64,000 bases of DNA, taken from the NCBI GenBank assembly GCA_039707655.1, contig CM077676.1, positions 457,984,379-458,048,378 of the forward strand. Direction: 5' to 3'. The DNA is from Elymus sibiricus. Lineage: Eukaryota; Streptophyta; Magnoliopsida; Poales; Poaceae. Made by a program: the position numbers and the translations under genes. Positions within the stretch are counted from its first letter, which is position 1, and each line of letters begins with the position of its first letter. Of this stretch, positions 44,305-55,762 are shown in pieces. The notes beneath the pieces are model-generated. The model saw nothing but the letters and a program-made list of their open reading frames with translations. It did no database searches and was not told the origin of the DNA.

Positions 44305-47300
44305 TGCGGGAATTGGCACTGGTGCGTTGCGGCCCTTCTCCATGTCGTGAGCTTCAAGGAGATCGGGACTGAAGCTGGATTCCTCCTCCCTTTCCTTCCC
44401 TGGACATGGGTGGGATCCTGCCGGATATCATGTCATCATTGTCCTCCTCTTCTCTCCATCCCACTACCACAAGGTCGTCATCGCGGTCAGATCCTCCTCC
44501 CCTTCCGCTCCTGCCATGGCTCGGTTCTACTGGACATGGCCGAGGTCCTCCCCGGCGCCAGCAAGGTGGCCATAGTCGGGTGAGGTTTGCGCCAAATGCA
44601 TTGCCGTCGTGGTGGAGAGGTTGACAGTGAGCATGGACTCCGACCACGGCGGTGTTCCTCCCCGAGCACGGCTAACACGATGGCTCGCAGGTGGACACGG
44701 TCAGGTCCCTCACGGAGCCGCCGTTTGGACCGGCCACAGGCATGATGATAAAACTGAGAATGAACCAGAAGGTTGCTTCTCTACCATTCTCTTTGTTATT
44801 TATGTTTTATGAAGAAGCTCAATACCTCTGTGTGTCTAAGTCTGACATGTTAGGTTTATAATTACATAATATCTTGAATTTCTCAAAGAAATCGAGTATC
44901 AAAGAAGTTGATGTAGAAGAAGAGATAAAGCTGGTCCAAATTTGCTTTCACAATGCCATACGGAGCTACGTGCCAATTATGTTGCCGCTGCTGTGGAATT
45001 GGGCTTAACGCAAGAATCTGCCGCTGTTTGTTGTCAAGCAAGTACCAGGCTAAGAATGTCAAGTCAGGTGAGTGAAGTGTGGTATATTGGTATTATTGTC
45101 CATTAGAGTTCCATTGCTATTTACCAGATAAATATGAGCTTAAACATCAGGAGTATTGCTCAAAACAGGTAAGTCTGTTTTTCTTTTTGCAAGTCTATCT
45201 AAGCATACTGAAGCTATTGCCCTAACCTTATTTTGTTTGGATTGGTGTCAGAATTATCTGACTCTTCCCTTTTCATGGATTTGCTCCTAATTTTATAATG
45301 CGTTTTGTATGTTTGAAATAAGACAATTTATTGTCTAGTTAGGAGTACATTATTTGTAGAACGAGGAGAGAAAATGGTGTTGATGAATGGTCGCCAGTGA
45401 TTTTTAATAGCAGCAACAAGACAGATGCCGTACATGTACATGTGCCCTTACTGTATGGGAATGAGGAGAAAAACCAGTGATTATGAATGATCGTTTGTGA
45501 TTTGAATAGTACAAACAAAATCCGGGTCATGCTTGTACGTGTTACCATCTACATGTAATGCAAATGCAATGTCCTAATAGTTTGAACAACAACAGAGTTG
45601 ATGGGTTATAATTCTTGAAAGTTTAAATCATCTGTGCTCCTGCAGCTAAGTGTTCAACTGCAATTTATTTTATTTCTAACCAAATTCCCTCTATTATTGT
45701 GTTGAACTTTTTAGGGAAGACGACCAAGGAGCTCGTGGCAGCTGTATCCTGTGTGCTCCTGCGCTCCCTTGATTCGCCGCCAACATCGCTGGTGGTGCCG
45801 AAGCTATGCAAGATTGTTATGGGGTCCAGTGCACCAGCGGTCAGGATGGTTGATTGCCAGGCCGAAGGTGGGAGTGCTAGAGCTTGGTGTGTACTACGTG
45901 TGATGTTTTTTTTCTCTCCCGTTACAACGCACGAGCATGTTTGCTAGTGATACTTATGGATATGAACTTGTTAGTTTCTTATGCTAAGAATGAAATTATT
46001 AATGTTGCCCCCACTTAATAGTTCTTCAAACTACACTATACCGGAGAAGTTTTCTCTTATTAAGGATTCTATGCATGCTTGCTGCTCCTACTTGCAAGTA
46101 TTATGGGAGAGAAACTCCATCTCTCCCTCTCAATGTCTCTAATCCTCTAAAACTGTACGAAACTGTCTACACTATATATTAGCCTTTACTTTGTGTTCAT
46201 GATTTTTTCTCTTATGACAAGCCATTGCATTGGAAGAGGGTTAGACTTTATTACATGATCCATTTTATTTTGTGCGCACTACTAAGATCCAAGCCTTTGT
46301 TAATTGAAATTGGTTTTGATATTTCTTGAGATCCTGGTGGAATAATTAAGTGAGCACTTTTCAGCCTAGCTATATGCCTTTAAGGAAAGTGCTACGTGAG
46401 AGGCAAACCGGAAGTTTTAGAGAGTCTTTTGCTTCTTTTATGTGCATTTAAACTTTTCAAAAAAAAAGAGGGAGACTTAAAACTTTTTCAAAAAGGGAAC
46501 TAACTAAAATGGAGTGCACGGGAGAAGTGCGGGTCGACCTTGAACATTTATGTTCATGCCCATGAGAACAATGTAAATCTTCACATGGAAACTTCTCAAC
46601 CAAAAATATTTCTCCCCTTGTATGAACCATTGTACCATAAAAATGAAGTGCCAAGGTTTACCTTTAACATGTGGTAGTTTGCAATTTTATATGTGCTCCG
46701 CTGAAACAGATTGTTTGTTGTCACTAAAAAAATTATATCAATTCAGAAGGTGATAAAATCATGAAATTTTACCACAGTGCATATATGTGAGTTCTCTGTT
46801 ACGTGTTAATATTTGTCTGGAGGAAGTGGCCAAGAAGTTGGGATTGTCGCCAGTGTACTTAGCGAGTGGGAGGGATTTGAGTGATTTGGGGTGGAGAGAG
46901 AGAGAGGGGGAGAGGGGGGAGGTGGCGAGATGTATACCATAGAAAGTTGAAGGACCAAATGTGACTTGTGCGATAACTTGAGTAAAAAGTTATTTTCTTT
47001 ATGTTCTCTATCTTAGTGAAATGGGTAGGTTGTTTGTTTTTCTCGTAAAAAAAAATGTTTATTTTGCCCTCCCTGTCCGGGCCTTTTCTTGGTTCTTTCA
47101 ATCTAATCTTTTCCTTTTATATGAGTAAAAACGGGGTTCCCCCTATTTCTGTCAATATAAACCATTAGAAGTTCCATCCAGCCAAAATGTACTCTTTTTA
47201 TTTTTCTCTGTCGCAATAAAATGGGCACAAACTCCGCCTTCCTCATTAAAAAATCAATTTTATTTGGAAAACAAACCATCCAATCAATGGGTTGGTGAAT

Positions 47301-47616
47301 AAAGAATTATATCTGCAACGGGGACAGGCAAAGGGAGAAAACGAGTGGCCGAGAGGTAGCTCCGGTTGAATCTAAAGACCGGGAGTCACCTTCGTCTACA
47401 AATAATTCCGGCGGCTGGGGATAAGTCCATGGAATTTACACGATAAGACCCCTTGGGTTCCATGGGACCAAGCACAGCGATGGATGAGCAAGATCGTCGA
47501 TCCGCCTCGACAGGGTCCTTAGCAGCGGCCTGTAGTGCAACAGCGATCCAACCAATGCAACCCTGCTGCTAGCTGGGATCACCCGATCAACGGAGGAAGC
47601 TTGTCCGGTTGATTAT
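44305..47616. other. Low-repeat locus into which CACTA1 inserted, no supported gene
   Basis: About 3.3 kb without recognisable element structure. A C-rich stretch (44380-44720) continues the C-rich sequence left of CACTA1, so the two sides probably formed one GC-rich leader or exon. A GC-rich, exon-like patch follows at 45714-45900 behind a tttttag acceptor-like site. It could code for about 60 residues, but I recognise no domain. A GA-rich run lies at 46885-46925. 45360-45550 contains two diverged ~115-bp copies of one sequence. It may be a decayed host gene. Confidence 0.35.
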
Positions 47617-48496
47617 CTAGTCCACATAACATAATCGATTGATCGTACGCCTTTGTGGATCACGAACTGATCTGCTTCTGCAGTCACCATTTCTCTCCAT
47701 GCATGCATGCATGCGGCTGGGCTCCGATGTTGTGCATGCGTACCGTACAGTACGCAGGAGATCATGTACTACAGTACGTCTTACAGCTCCTGCCACCACA
47801 TCTGTAAGGCTGCATGCTAGGGATGTTGGTCGAACGATAAATGCGGACGCGAATCCCTCGCGATTCATCATCGAGCAGGACACGCGGAGGATCGGTGGAC
47901 AGGGAGACGAACAGTGTCTATCCCTCGTCGTGCCACGGCCCCGGAATTCGGAAAGGAAAGAAAAAGATTGGGCGCCGGAAACGACAGGCCCCATCGGCAG
48001 GTCACCTCCGCCGATGCGGCCACCAGCAGCGCGCGTTGTCGATACGGACGGCGTCCGCTCACGTGGCAGCCACGGCCCAGCACGCCACAATACCACATCG
48101 CACCATCGATCGATCAGAAGACGCCACCAATTATTCGTTCGCTCTTGTCCCGTCCCGTCCATTCCGCCACCGCGAGACCGATCGGAACGGCGGCACCACA
48201 GGGGGACGTCGCCGTCAGCCGGAGCGCGACCTGGGCTGCACTGGGCGCGCACGCTTCCGGCTGATTCGCCGTCGTTGTACGCCGCCGCAAGCAGCCGGCA
48301 AGGAGGCGAGCGGGGAGAGAGACCGGGCCGCGCGCGCCCGTACGTCGCGATCCGCCGGCACTCGACCAAACGTTGCCATGTGCGGTGGCGGGGACGAGAC
48401 CAAACCGGCGGAGACGGAACAATAAAAATGCAGAGGGACCAGACGGTAGCAGCAGTCGCTGTTCGGTTCACAGGAATTTCCAGGTGGGACCATTAA
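47617..48496. other. GC-rich island with long overlapping frames on both strands
   Basis: Frames of about 285 codons are open on both strands over the same 850 bp, and further frames overlap them. This is the pattern of high-GC sequence with few stops, and none shows a recognisable domain. CATGCATGCATGC at 47698-47711 is an RY-type repeat common in plant promoters. It may be a CpG island or promoter of a lost or neighbouring gene. Confidence 0.35.
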
Positions 48497-48588
48497 TACT
48501 GTTGCGAGTGGAACCAGTTCATTCTATCTCATTATTTATACCAAACATGAAACTAGAACCATTCCATTTGTGTGGAACGGCACCATTA
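48497..48588. repeat. Left part of a MITE-like sequence split by the Harbinger element
   Basis: The text ataccaaacatgaaactagaaccattcc here and ccattacacttggtttttcaaccaaacacaccct at 50722-50760 read as one short element of the 'ggtgtgtttggtt' type when the Harbinger insertion is ignored. The ends are not certain. Confidence 0.35.
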
Positions 48589-50718
48589 CAGCAACTCTGC
48601 TAGAGTCATCATATCCGCCCGATCATCATAATAACCGCTATTATGGTGATTTTGGTTGCAAATGTCAATGCATCAGAGTCGACATCCCACCTTTATTGCG
48701 CCATAATTAATGGAGGACGCTCCAATACGAGCCTGCGAGTCTTCATTTGGCGTTGTGGGGTATATTTGGAAAACGGTTTTGCGTGAATGACAATTCCCCC
48801 TCCTGCTATGGGGGATATTTGGATGAACTCCATCAGACGACGCCGTGGATGAGGCCTTGACACCAGCACCCGAATTCATTGGATTGAAGTCAAATCCGGC
48901 GACTTCAACGGTCGTTGCACCTGTGGCGGCTCCTGGGGATCTTGCGCCTCTGATGGCTCCGACTGTCGAGCTCCACCTTGTTGACGAAGTGTCCGATGCG
49001 AAGGTGGCAATACTGCCACGTGGAGGCAGGGGCCTCCCCCCACCGGTGTCGCAGCGGTCCTTAGTAAAGGCACTGAAGAAGAAGACTGGTAAGGGCCCCA
49101 CTGCTGCCTTTGCCCCTCCTGGCTCGTCCCGACGGCAGGCGAAAATATGGTGGCCTCCCAGTCGTACGCAGATCAACAACGGCGATGAGGTAAAAAGAAG
49201 GCATCATATGCCTTGTATTCGATTTTTATTCGATTGAATGCGAGATGACCATGGAAATTGTTGGCAAATGTGCAATGTTTGTGATTTAGCGAGATTTTCT
49301 GAATTTTGCGGATCGGCTCGCAATGACGAAACATTTCTCAATAGTATGATTGGTGATTCTGAGACAATGATATTGATCTCGAGGTCACATCGTTATCACT
49401 TTGTTGATCATGACTCCGTCTAAGATACATAATTGTAATTTGAGGGATCTAGAAAAAGAAGGAAATTCGAAGAAGCAACTTCAAGCCTGTTTAGGATGTT
49501 GCGCCTGTCCTGGCATGGCAAGATATATCTCTCGATGCGATCACCAGGAAAGATCAATCACCAAAAAAGTATTGGAAGTGCATCCATGATTGTTTTAGAT
49601 TTCATTTCGGACGAAAAATGAATCGTATGCTCAAATCTCTCACAAACCGATGGGGTACTTCAAGAGATGTGCAATCGTTGGGCGAGTTGTAAGGAGAAAG
49701 TGAAGCCCGCCCTTCCTAGCGATTTCACCATTGATCAATATGTAAGCAATCTTGTTATTTTTCGTTTGCCACATTTGCATTACTTTGAGCATTCTCATCA
49801 ATTTGTGCATTTGTTTGTTTTAGGATGAGATAGCCCAAGAGAGGTACAAACAAATTCCGAAGTCGAATGGGCAAACCGTTTGGCCTCCAACATTATAGGA
49901 ATTTGTTGGAAGAGCACGAAGAATGGAAGACAAGGAATGATGACGACAATCCAAAAGCTGAGAAGTGGGCCAATTCCTCTCCAGAGATGGAAGATGGTGC
50001 AAATGATGTTGACAGACAGAAAAGGCACATGTGCTTATTAGAAGTACCACTTCACCGTCTAGCATGGGTCAGCCCCACGGGAGGAAATCAAAAAAACTGA
50101 GGTTGAAGAGAAAAGAAGAAGGTGAAGGCGATTAAAAAATTGGTAAGTTGATGAGGACAAGAAACGAGTACGCTGAGAAGAGGAAGCAAGATAAACTAGA
50201 GATGGAGGAGAAGAACCAAGACAAGAGGGCAGGTTGAGATGAAATGCAAGAGAGAAGACGACATCAGGAAGAGATGGCGGCGCGTAGGCTCCAAATTCAG
50301 TAGGAAACCGAGGTGCGTAGTCTCCAAATTACATGGTATAATGCAAGAAATGAACGCGCATCTAAGAAGAATTGGTTCATCGTGTTGGATCCAAACAAAA
50401 TGGATCAAGTGGCACGCGATTTTTGGCCGTAGCAGCGAGATTTGAGCATTTGCTTCAGAAAATTCAAAAGAGGGGACGGTGCAAATGGAAGAAACATGTG
50501 ATTTGTACATTTCGCTAATGAAATGTTTTCATTAATGCAACTTTTCAAAAAATATGTGCATGTTTTACTTGATGTAGTAAACATTTAAATTTGGAGAGAA
50601 TCAAAGTGTTTGAATTATGGAGGTTGAAATATGGCGAGTCTGAGTTTGCACGTCGCTTGCGTCGGCTCCATGTCTGATGGATGGCGATCGCCGATATGTC
50701 GAATCTCTAGAGTTGCTC
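48589..50718 (+). mobile_element. PIF/Harbinger-type element, 2.1 kb, without transposase
   Basis: The ends are imperfect inverted repeats: cagcaactctgctagagtc at the left, and the complement of gactctagag-like ...ctctagagttgctc at the right. They are flanked by TTA on both sides (48586-48588 and 50719-50721), the usual PIF/Harbinger target duplication. The interior holds a decayed ORF1-type gene on the plus strand and no DDE transposase, so it would depend on another element. Confidence 0.7.
48845..50095 (+). pseudogene. PIF/Harbinger ORF1 (SANT/NAM-associated type), decayed
   Basis: The ATG at 48845 opens a Pro/Ala-rich N-terminus (to about 49200). Broken frames downstream carry a Myb/SANT-like segment (ISLDAITRKDQSPKKYW near 49530-49580, a frame shift away). 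Further on there is an LQHYRNLLEEHEEWKTRN segment near 49885-49940. This resembles the 'no apical meristem-associated' C-terminal region common in plant Harbinger ORF1 proteins. Multiple stops and shifts are present. Such proteins assist the DDE transposase in binding the ends. The call rests on remembered family patterns. Confidence 0.55.
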
Positions 50719-50721
50719 TTA

Positions 50722-51623
50722 CATTCCATTACACTTGGTTTTTCAACCAAACACACCCTAAACAAACAAATTTCCTTTTTCTACGAATCTCTCGAACCTT
50801 TTTTTAAACTAAAGCTCGAAGTAATGCACTCCAAGGTCCATGCAGAAGATTATGAAAGTTCAAACACGTGCACAGGCTGAGAGAAGGAGACAAAGGGAGC
50901 CAAATAATAAACTATTATCATCATTCCCCTTGTCGAGATCTTCATCACCACCATGGCTAGAATCAGCTGGGTGATCACCATCATTATCGTCAACAACAAC
51001 TATGATCGATTGTCGCCCATTTATTTCGAAAAGAGGGAATATCCCTCGGCCTCCCCATCGATTGTCTCACCATGATTCCGCGGTTCCTCCTTTGCACGAT
51101 AATGTGAAACAGCGGACGAGAAAAGGGATATGGTGATATTGGGACCCGGTGCCTAATCTAGAATCAGGCTTTAGGTCTAAATAAAGTCAATTATTATAAC
51201 AAATAAAATGACTTTGATGGAGGAACACAGATAATACTTGAACAATGTCAATTTGAATGCCGGGTAAGGACACTGCAGTCTCAATATATTCGACGAGGAG
51301 CAGTGAATAAGAATCATGATGGGGATGAGTTAATTTTAGAGGGATTTCCATCCTTCCTTTTTTTTTTGATGTGGCTTGGGGGAGGAAAATGGCCAGGAAG
51401 ATGAAGCGTGTGGAACGATGAGGTCGGAAATTTCCAAGGAATAACAAAGAGATACGTGGGGCAGGAGTCGCTCTCGCAAGACACTATTTTGCAACAGAAT
51501 TAGAACTCACGGCTTCCATGAAGTAATTTACTTAGTTAGTTGAATTGCTAATTAGGGGACGGGGCCTGATTGATCGATATCTTCATCATCATCGTCACCA
51601 TCATCACCGCCAAACAACAGCTA
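50722..51623. other. Unassigned sequence
   Basis: About 900 bp with no supported gene. The first 40 bp are the right half of the split MITE-like sequence. (CAT)n-rich low-complexity sequence lies near 51580-51610. Nothing else is recognised. Confidence 0.35.
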
Positions 51624-51650
51624 CTAGCTTAATGCCCGTGCGTTGCCACG
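51624..51650 (-). mobile_element. Helitron 3' terminus (minus strand)
   Basis: Read on the minus strand, the sequence forms the hairpin CCCGTG-gcaacg-CACGGG, then seven bases, then CTAG followed by T. This is the standard Helitron 3' end (GC hairpin shortly before CTRR, insertion before T). The element would extend to the right. I could not find a convincing 5' TC end, so its length is unknown. Confidence 0.55.
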
Positions 51651-52999
51651 GGACAACATGAATGTCCCTCTAATTGTATCTGTTCCAATTCATCCTTTCC
51701 TTCACTGGTCCTATTTTCTCATAATCAAATCTTACATTTTATACCCTACCAACAAGACAACATTGTTCTACCTTCTCTCCCGTTTATCTCAGTCCACTCA
51801 TTTCTTTACCTTACTCTGCTTCTCATTTGCTTATTTATGAACCGGTAACACATACTCATGGGTACTTGTGTGTTTATCTAAACTATTCAGATTTTGGATT
51901 CCCCAAGCTATTCAAATAAATGCTTCAGATAGATTTCGGTTCTCTTTCACTGTGCTCACCTATGACGCTAATACCTGAATTGATTGCCACTGTATGGCAA
52001 AAGTAAGTGTAGCAAAAGCAGTCCAACATTGGAAAGATGGATAAAGCCTTACTGAAATCTAATAATGATGTATAGATAATGAATATAGTTGGATCAACTA
52101 CGAAGTGAAAAATAAACTTAGTGCATATTGGATGCTAGTTTTTTTAATAAACTTAGTACAACGAACTTAGATATAGAGATATTGATCAAAATATCATTAT
52201 AATTGACAACATGTACGCCGCATGTGGCCTATGACTGTGCTGCGCTACAATTTAAAGAAAGAGCATAACTTACTGACCCAACAGTGGAAATTAAAATAAC
52301 TCATTTGTGTGAAAAAATATCTACAACTAATTACAAGTGATGGACAATAAAAATTTGCAACTGTCACAATAGGAAGCAAATTATTTCTATAACTAATTAT
52401 TCTCTCCAAGATTCAACCGGTATACACCACCCTGTCCATGCCACTAGTGTGGAAGGCGGCGAGGACGCGCCTGGCCCCTCGGCCGCGAGGCCATGGAGCG
52501 ATAAGGCGGGGTCCCTTGCTGTTTCCCGGGGCCTGGCTACGTCGTTGATGCCCACCTCATATTCGCTATGACGCCCTTTCTTCTTCACACTGTTCTTGCT
52601 CACGGACCGTCAAGGAGTCCCCCGCCAACCCCTCCCCTCCTGTTTGTGTCGATCCGCGGCCGCCATCTAAGGGGACGAAGCGCCGCCAATGACGTCGTGC
52701 CAGGCCAACAGCAAGGGACAAGGGCGGCAGTACCTCCTGGTTTTATACTGGACGCACCTTTCATCCCACGCTCTACCACGACAGCACTACGCACATGCAT
52801 TGCCATGGAGAAATGAAAGACTTAAAAGGCAGTGAGGGATCTTAATCAACACATTCTTCTCTCTGAATTGTAACAGAGTACGGAATATAATTCATAAACG
52901 TTGTGCTAAATTAGCTTTCTCAGGCTAGGATTTTAAGCTAATGAATATCACAATGCCAGCACCCGTTGCATCCATTAGTGTGTGGAGGGTTTGCATGTC
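51651..52999. other. Probable Helitron interior, no gene seen
   Basis: AT-rich to about 52400, then a GC-rich block (52440-52750) with overlapping short frames on both strands and no recognisable domain. The block could be another captured fragment. Confidence 0.3.
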
Positions 53000-53333
53000 A
53001 AGCAATGGCTTGCCAGCACTCTGTGGAGGCCAATCCCATGCCTGCCTGAATGTTGTGCATGTTGTCGCCGAAGAGAATCTGTGGTAAGTAAGCGACTTTT
53101 CGTTAGTTGACGGTCAGACACAAAATTGAAATGCTGGAAAGCAAGTATACGAATTGCAACTTCTGGTAACTGAAACCGTCAAGACTTACTACCTTGTAAG
53201 GGTTGACGTTGGTGATCCTGAGGGCCGCCTCCATGGCGGCGACGTTGGCCTTGCATATGACGAGGAACCTGGGCAGGTCGTTGGCGCTGCCTGACCCAGC
53301 GTAGTGACCGGCGATGTCGACGATCTTGGGTGC
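53000..53333 (-). pseudogene. Fragment of a HAD-superfamily pyrimidine 5'-nucleotidase-like (SDT1-type) gene
   Basis: Minus-strand exon 53193-53333 (47 codons, phase 0) lies between a tatgcag acceptor and a gtagta donor and encodes a segment with VCKANVAAMEAALRITNVNPYK-like residues. After a 114-bp intron, a second exon starts at 53078 behind ccacag with LFGDNMHNIQAG. This corresponds to the conserved HAD segment (FFDDSxRNIQAG) of plant 'suppressor of disruption of TFIIS'-like proteins. The motif's first Asp position reads Gly here, and the frame stops soon after, so it is non-functional. Its strand agrees with the Helitron terminus at 51624, which suggests gene-fragment capture. The family call is from memory. 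Confidence 0.55.
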
Positions 53334-53514
53334 CTGCATAGGATTATAAAATAATCTTCCCATGTCAATACATTAGAAATATTATCAAATTTTTGAATGC
53401 AGCAAATTTTGTATTTTGAAAGAAGGCAAATTCCTTATTCTGTGAACTGGGTAACTTGGGCCATCCCCTAATCACATTGATATCGAGTTAGCCAACTCAC
53501 CTAGAACTACTTGT

Positions 53515-54103
53515 GTGGAGCAGCCCCCTCTGTACGATAACTGGGAGTGGTTCTTGCGTCAATTGAGAACAAGGGTATTACCGGCTGAAAGGGAAATTTG
53601 TGTCATATCGGATCGCCATCCAGGAATTCTAAACGCGGTGGTGGTTGATATTCCCGGACATGCTAAGTTGCACCATCGATGGTGCATGAGGCACTTTTCT
53701 GCAAACTTTTATAGGGCATGTGGTATCAAGGAGTTGGCCGATGATCTTAAAGATTGTTGTCTCGCTTTCTCCGACAAGCGGTTCGCCAACTTGTACAATG
53801 TATTGCTCACACACAAGAAACTTGATTCCGGTGGTCTTGATTTTCTCAATAAGAACATTGTAGAAAGGAATAAGTGGGCACGTGCTTTCGATGAAGATGG
53901 CCGGAGGTACGGTCAAATGACAAGCAACATGGCAGAATGCTTCAATAAGGTGCTCAAGGGTGTACGTGCATTACCCGTGACGGTAATAGTTCAATACACA
54001 TTTGACAAGATGAATGCGTACTTTTTAAAGTACTCAATGGAAACGGATAAACAGATTGCTGGTGAGAACAAGGAAAAGCACAAGTACAATTTCCCACCAA
54101 AGT
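53515..54103 (+). pseudogene. MULE (Mutator-like) transposase fragment
   Basis: An open frame of about 196 codons encodes the central and C-terminal part of a MuDR-type transposase. It includes CVISDRHPGILNAV (the region of the second catalytic Asp) and HHRWCMRHFSANFYRA. The conserved WARAFDEDGRRYGQMTSNMAECFNK stretch of plant MULE transposases follows. The N-terminal half and the zinc finger are missing on the left, and the right end is joined tail to tail to a plant-mobile-domain gene. No MULE TIR is visible. Confidence 0.8.
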
Positions 54104-54867
54104 AGGCAAGTGCCGCTGAACCCCAACTCCATCTGCTCTCGAAGACGGTCAACGCCTTCAGCCACGTCCATGGAGCGTTCTTGCCTGTGGCGTCAGCAAA
54201 CAAAGTCCTCGAGATAACGTACCACATGTAGACACAAGCATGTGTCTGGATCACATCATCAATGGCATCCGCAGGGCAATGCGCAAAGTTTGTTTGAATC
54301 CACGTGAAAGGAGCTCCGGCTGCTTTCCTTTCCTTCTTCTTCTCTTGTCCCTCCTCTACCTCAGCCTCCGCAGGAGCCATACCGATAAGAGCCATCATCT
54401 GCTGGCACCACCCATCAGAATCGGTGCTCATAAAGAGAGGCCTCCCGTCGATAGGAAGACCGGTGATCAAGGAGACATCCTGGAGCGTCACGGTCATCTC
54501 CCAGTCCGAAGATGGAAACTGTGCGTCTCCGGCCTCCACCGATCAGCAAGAGAGGACACTAGTGGAGCGTTGAGGTTTGGCGTGGATCGGCTGACCAACT
54601 GAATCCACGGGAGGAGTCATGTCTGCATGATGTACAGTGTGTACCGCTCATCGTAGGGCATGACAACACCAGAGACCCCGTGATACCGAATCTTCAGAGG
54701 TTCAAGCTTCTGCAAAAAACAAGTCATGACAAATATTAGGGCATGTCAATTTCAACTAAAGGCAAATTTGCAAAATATTAAGATTACTCATTATTACCAT
54801 CCCCTTCTCGCGCATCATGTAGGCCCGGTGTCGTGTGTCATAGGCATCGTCGAGAAGCCAAACCACC
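54104..54867 (-). pseudogene. Plant mobile domain (PMD, MAIN-like) gene fragment
   Basis: Minus-strand exons 54798-54867 and 54104-54709 have consensus splice sites. They encode a PMD protein: RYHGVSGV...PYDERYT-like residues, then the hallmark MTVTLQDVSLITGLPIDGRPL (near 54500), then WTWLKALT and WSWGSAALAY near 54110. The frame shifts around 54560-54630 with an early TGA. At 54104 the reading frame runs into antisense MULE transposase sequence. PMD genes are often carried by plant MULEs, so both fragments may derive from one element. Confidence 0.75.
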
Positions 54868-54904
54868 CTGCAAAGTTCAAACAATAAACATATATGAGTT
54901 CATC

Positions 54905-55200
54905 TCAAATATCGATATACACTAAACATGTCATATGTGTTCATCTAAACATCTCATATGTATTCATCTACAATAATCTCAACATCTCCTTCTCCCACAA
55001 TGAATAAATGATTTACAATACTCATTTAAAAAATTCTCATATATATCTCCTATGTCATATGTGTTCATCTCAACATCTCATATTTCAAATAAACTCAACA
55101 TCTCATATATATCTTAAAAAAACTCAACATCTCATATATATCTACAAAACTCAACATCTCATAATTATCTACACAATTAGGCATCTCATATATATGTAAA
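54905..55200. repeat. Degenerate short tandem repeat with caacatctcatat
   Basis: About ten imperfect units of roughly 20-30 bp share the core aactcaacatctcatatatat. They lie upstream (minus-strand sense) of the PMD exons and are non-coding. Confidence 0.7.
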
Positions 55201-55762
55201 AAAATAAACAATCTAGGGTTTCACTAATAAGAAGCATATATTGTGAACTAATCAACAATGCTATGGTAGTACCACTATGACTACATATCCTAAATCACAA
55301 TACCCAATCTTGGACAAATAAAGATCGAATCCAAGCAAATCAAGGGTTCCACCCAATCTTGGAGAAATCTCTAAAATGTCAACGAATTTACGGATGAAAA
55401 GAAAGGAAACGGGGGAGTTTACCTACTAGGAGGGATTAGGGATCGATTCCACCGCAGAAATCTCCAGATCTGAGAGGGATGTTGGGGGGGATCGAAGGGG
55501 GGCGCCGCCGCTGCTCTCTCTGTTCCAGAGAGATGAGAAAGAAACTGCCTGGGGAGGGCTGGCCCGATGCGGCTTAAGTCAATGTGCAGTGCCTAAGCGC
55601 TCGGCGCTGCACATTACACTGTGTGACGCCTAGCCCTTAGGTGCTGCACGGCTGGCTGTGGGGCCGCGCCTGGTCAGTTTGTGAATTTTTTTTTAGCACA
55701 GTTCACTTTATGAATTGATTTCGTTCACAGGTCAAATATGTGTTTTTTGCCAATTTGTGACG
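55201..55762. other. PMD/MULE 5' side, no gene seen
   Basis: About 560 bp. It contains a GC-rich block with a 10-base hairpin stem at 55584-55612 (gtgcagtgcc / ggcgctgcac) and a related reversed copy to about 55650. Similar 'gcgctgcac' hairpins are familiar from PMD-carrying repeats. No frame is supported. Confidence 0.4.

Noticed and set aside
47617..48496. Frames of about 285 codons on both strands as possible genes
   Set aside because: They overlap almost completely on opposite strands in very GC-rich sequence, lack known domains, and are Arg/Pro/Ser-rich as expected from composition. Long frames there are likely chance.
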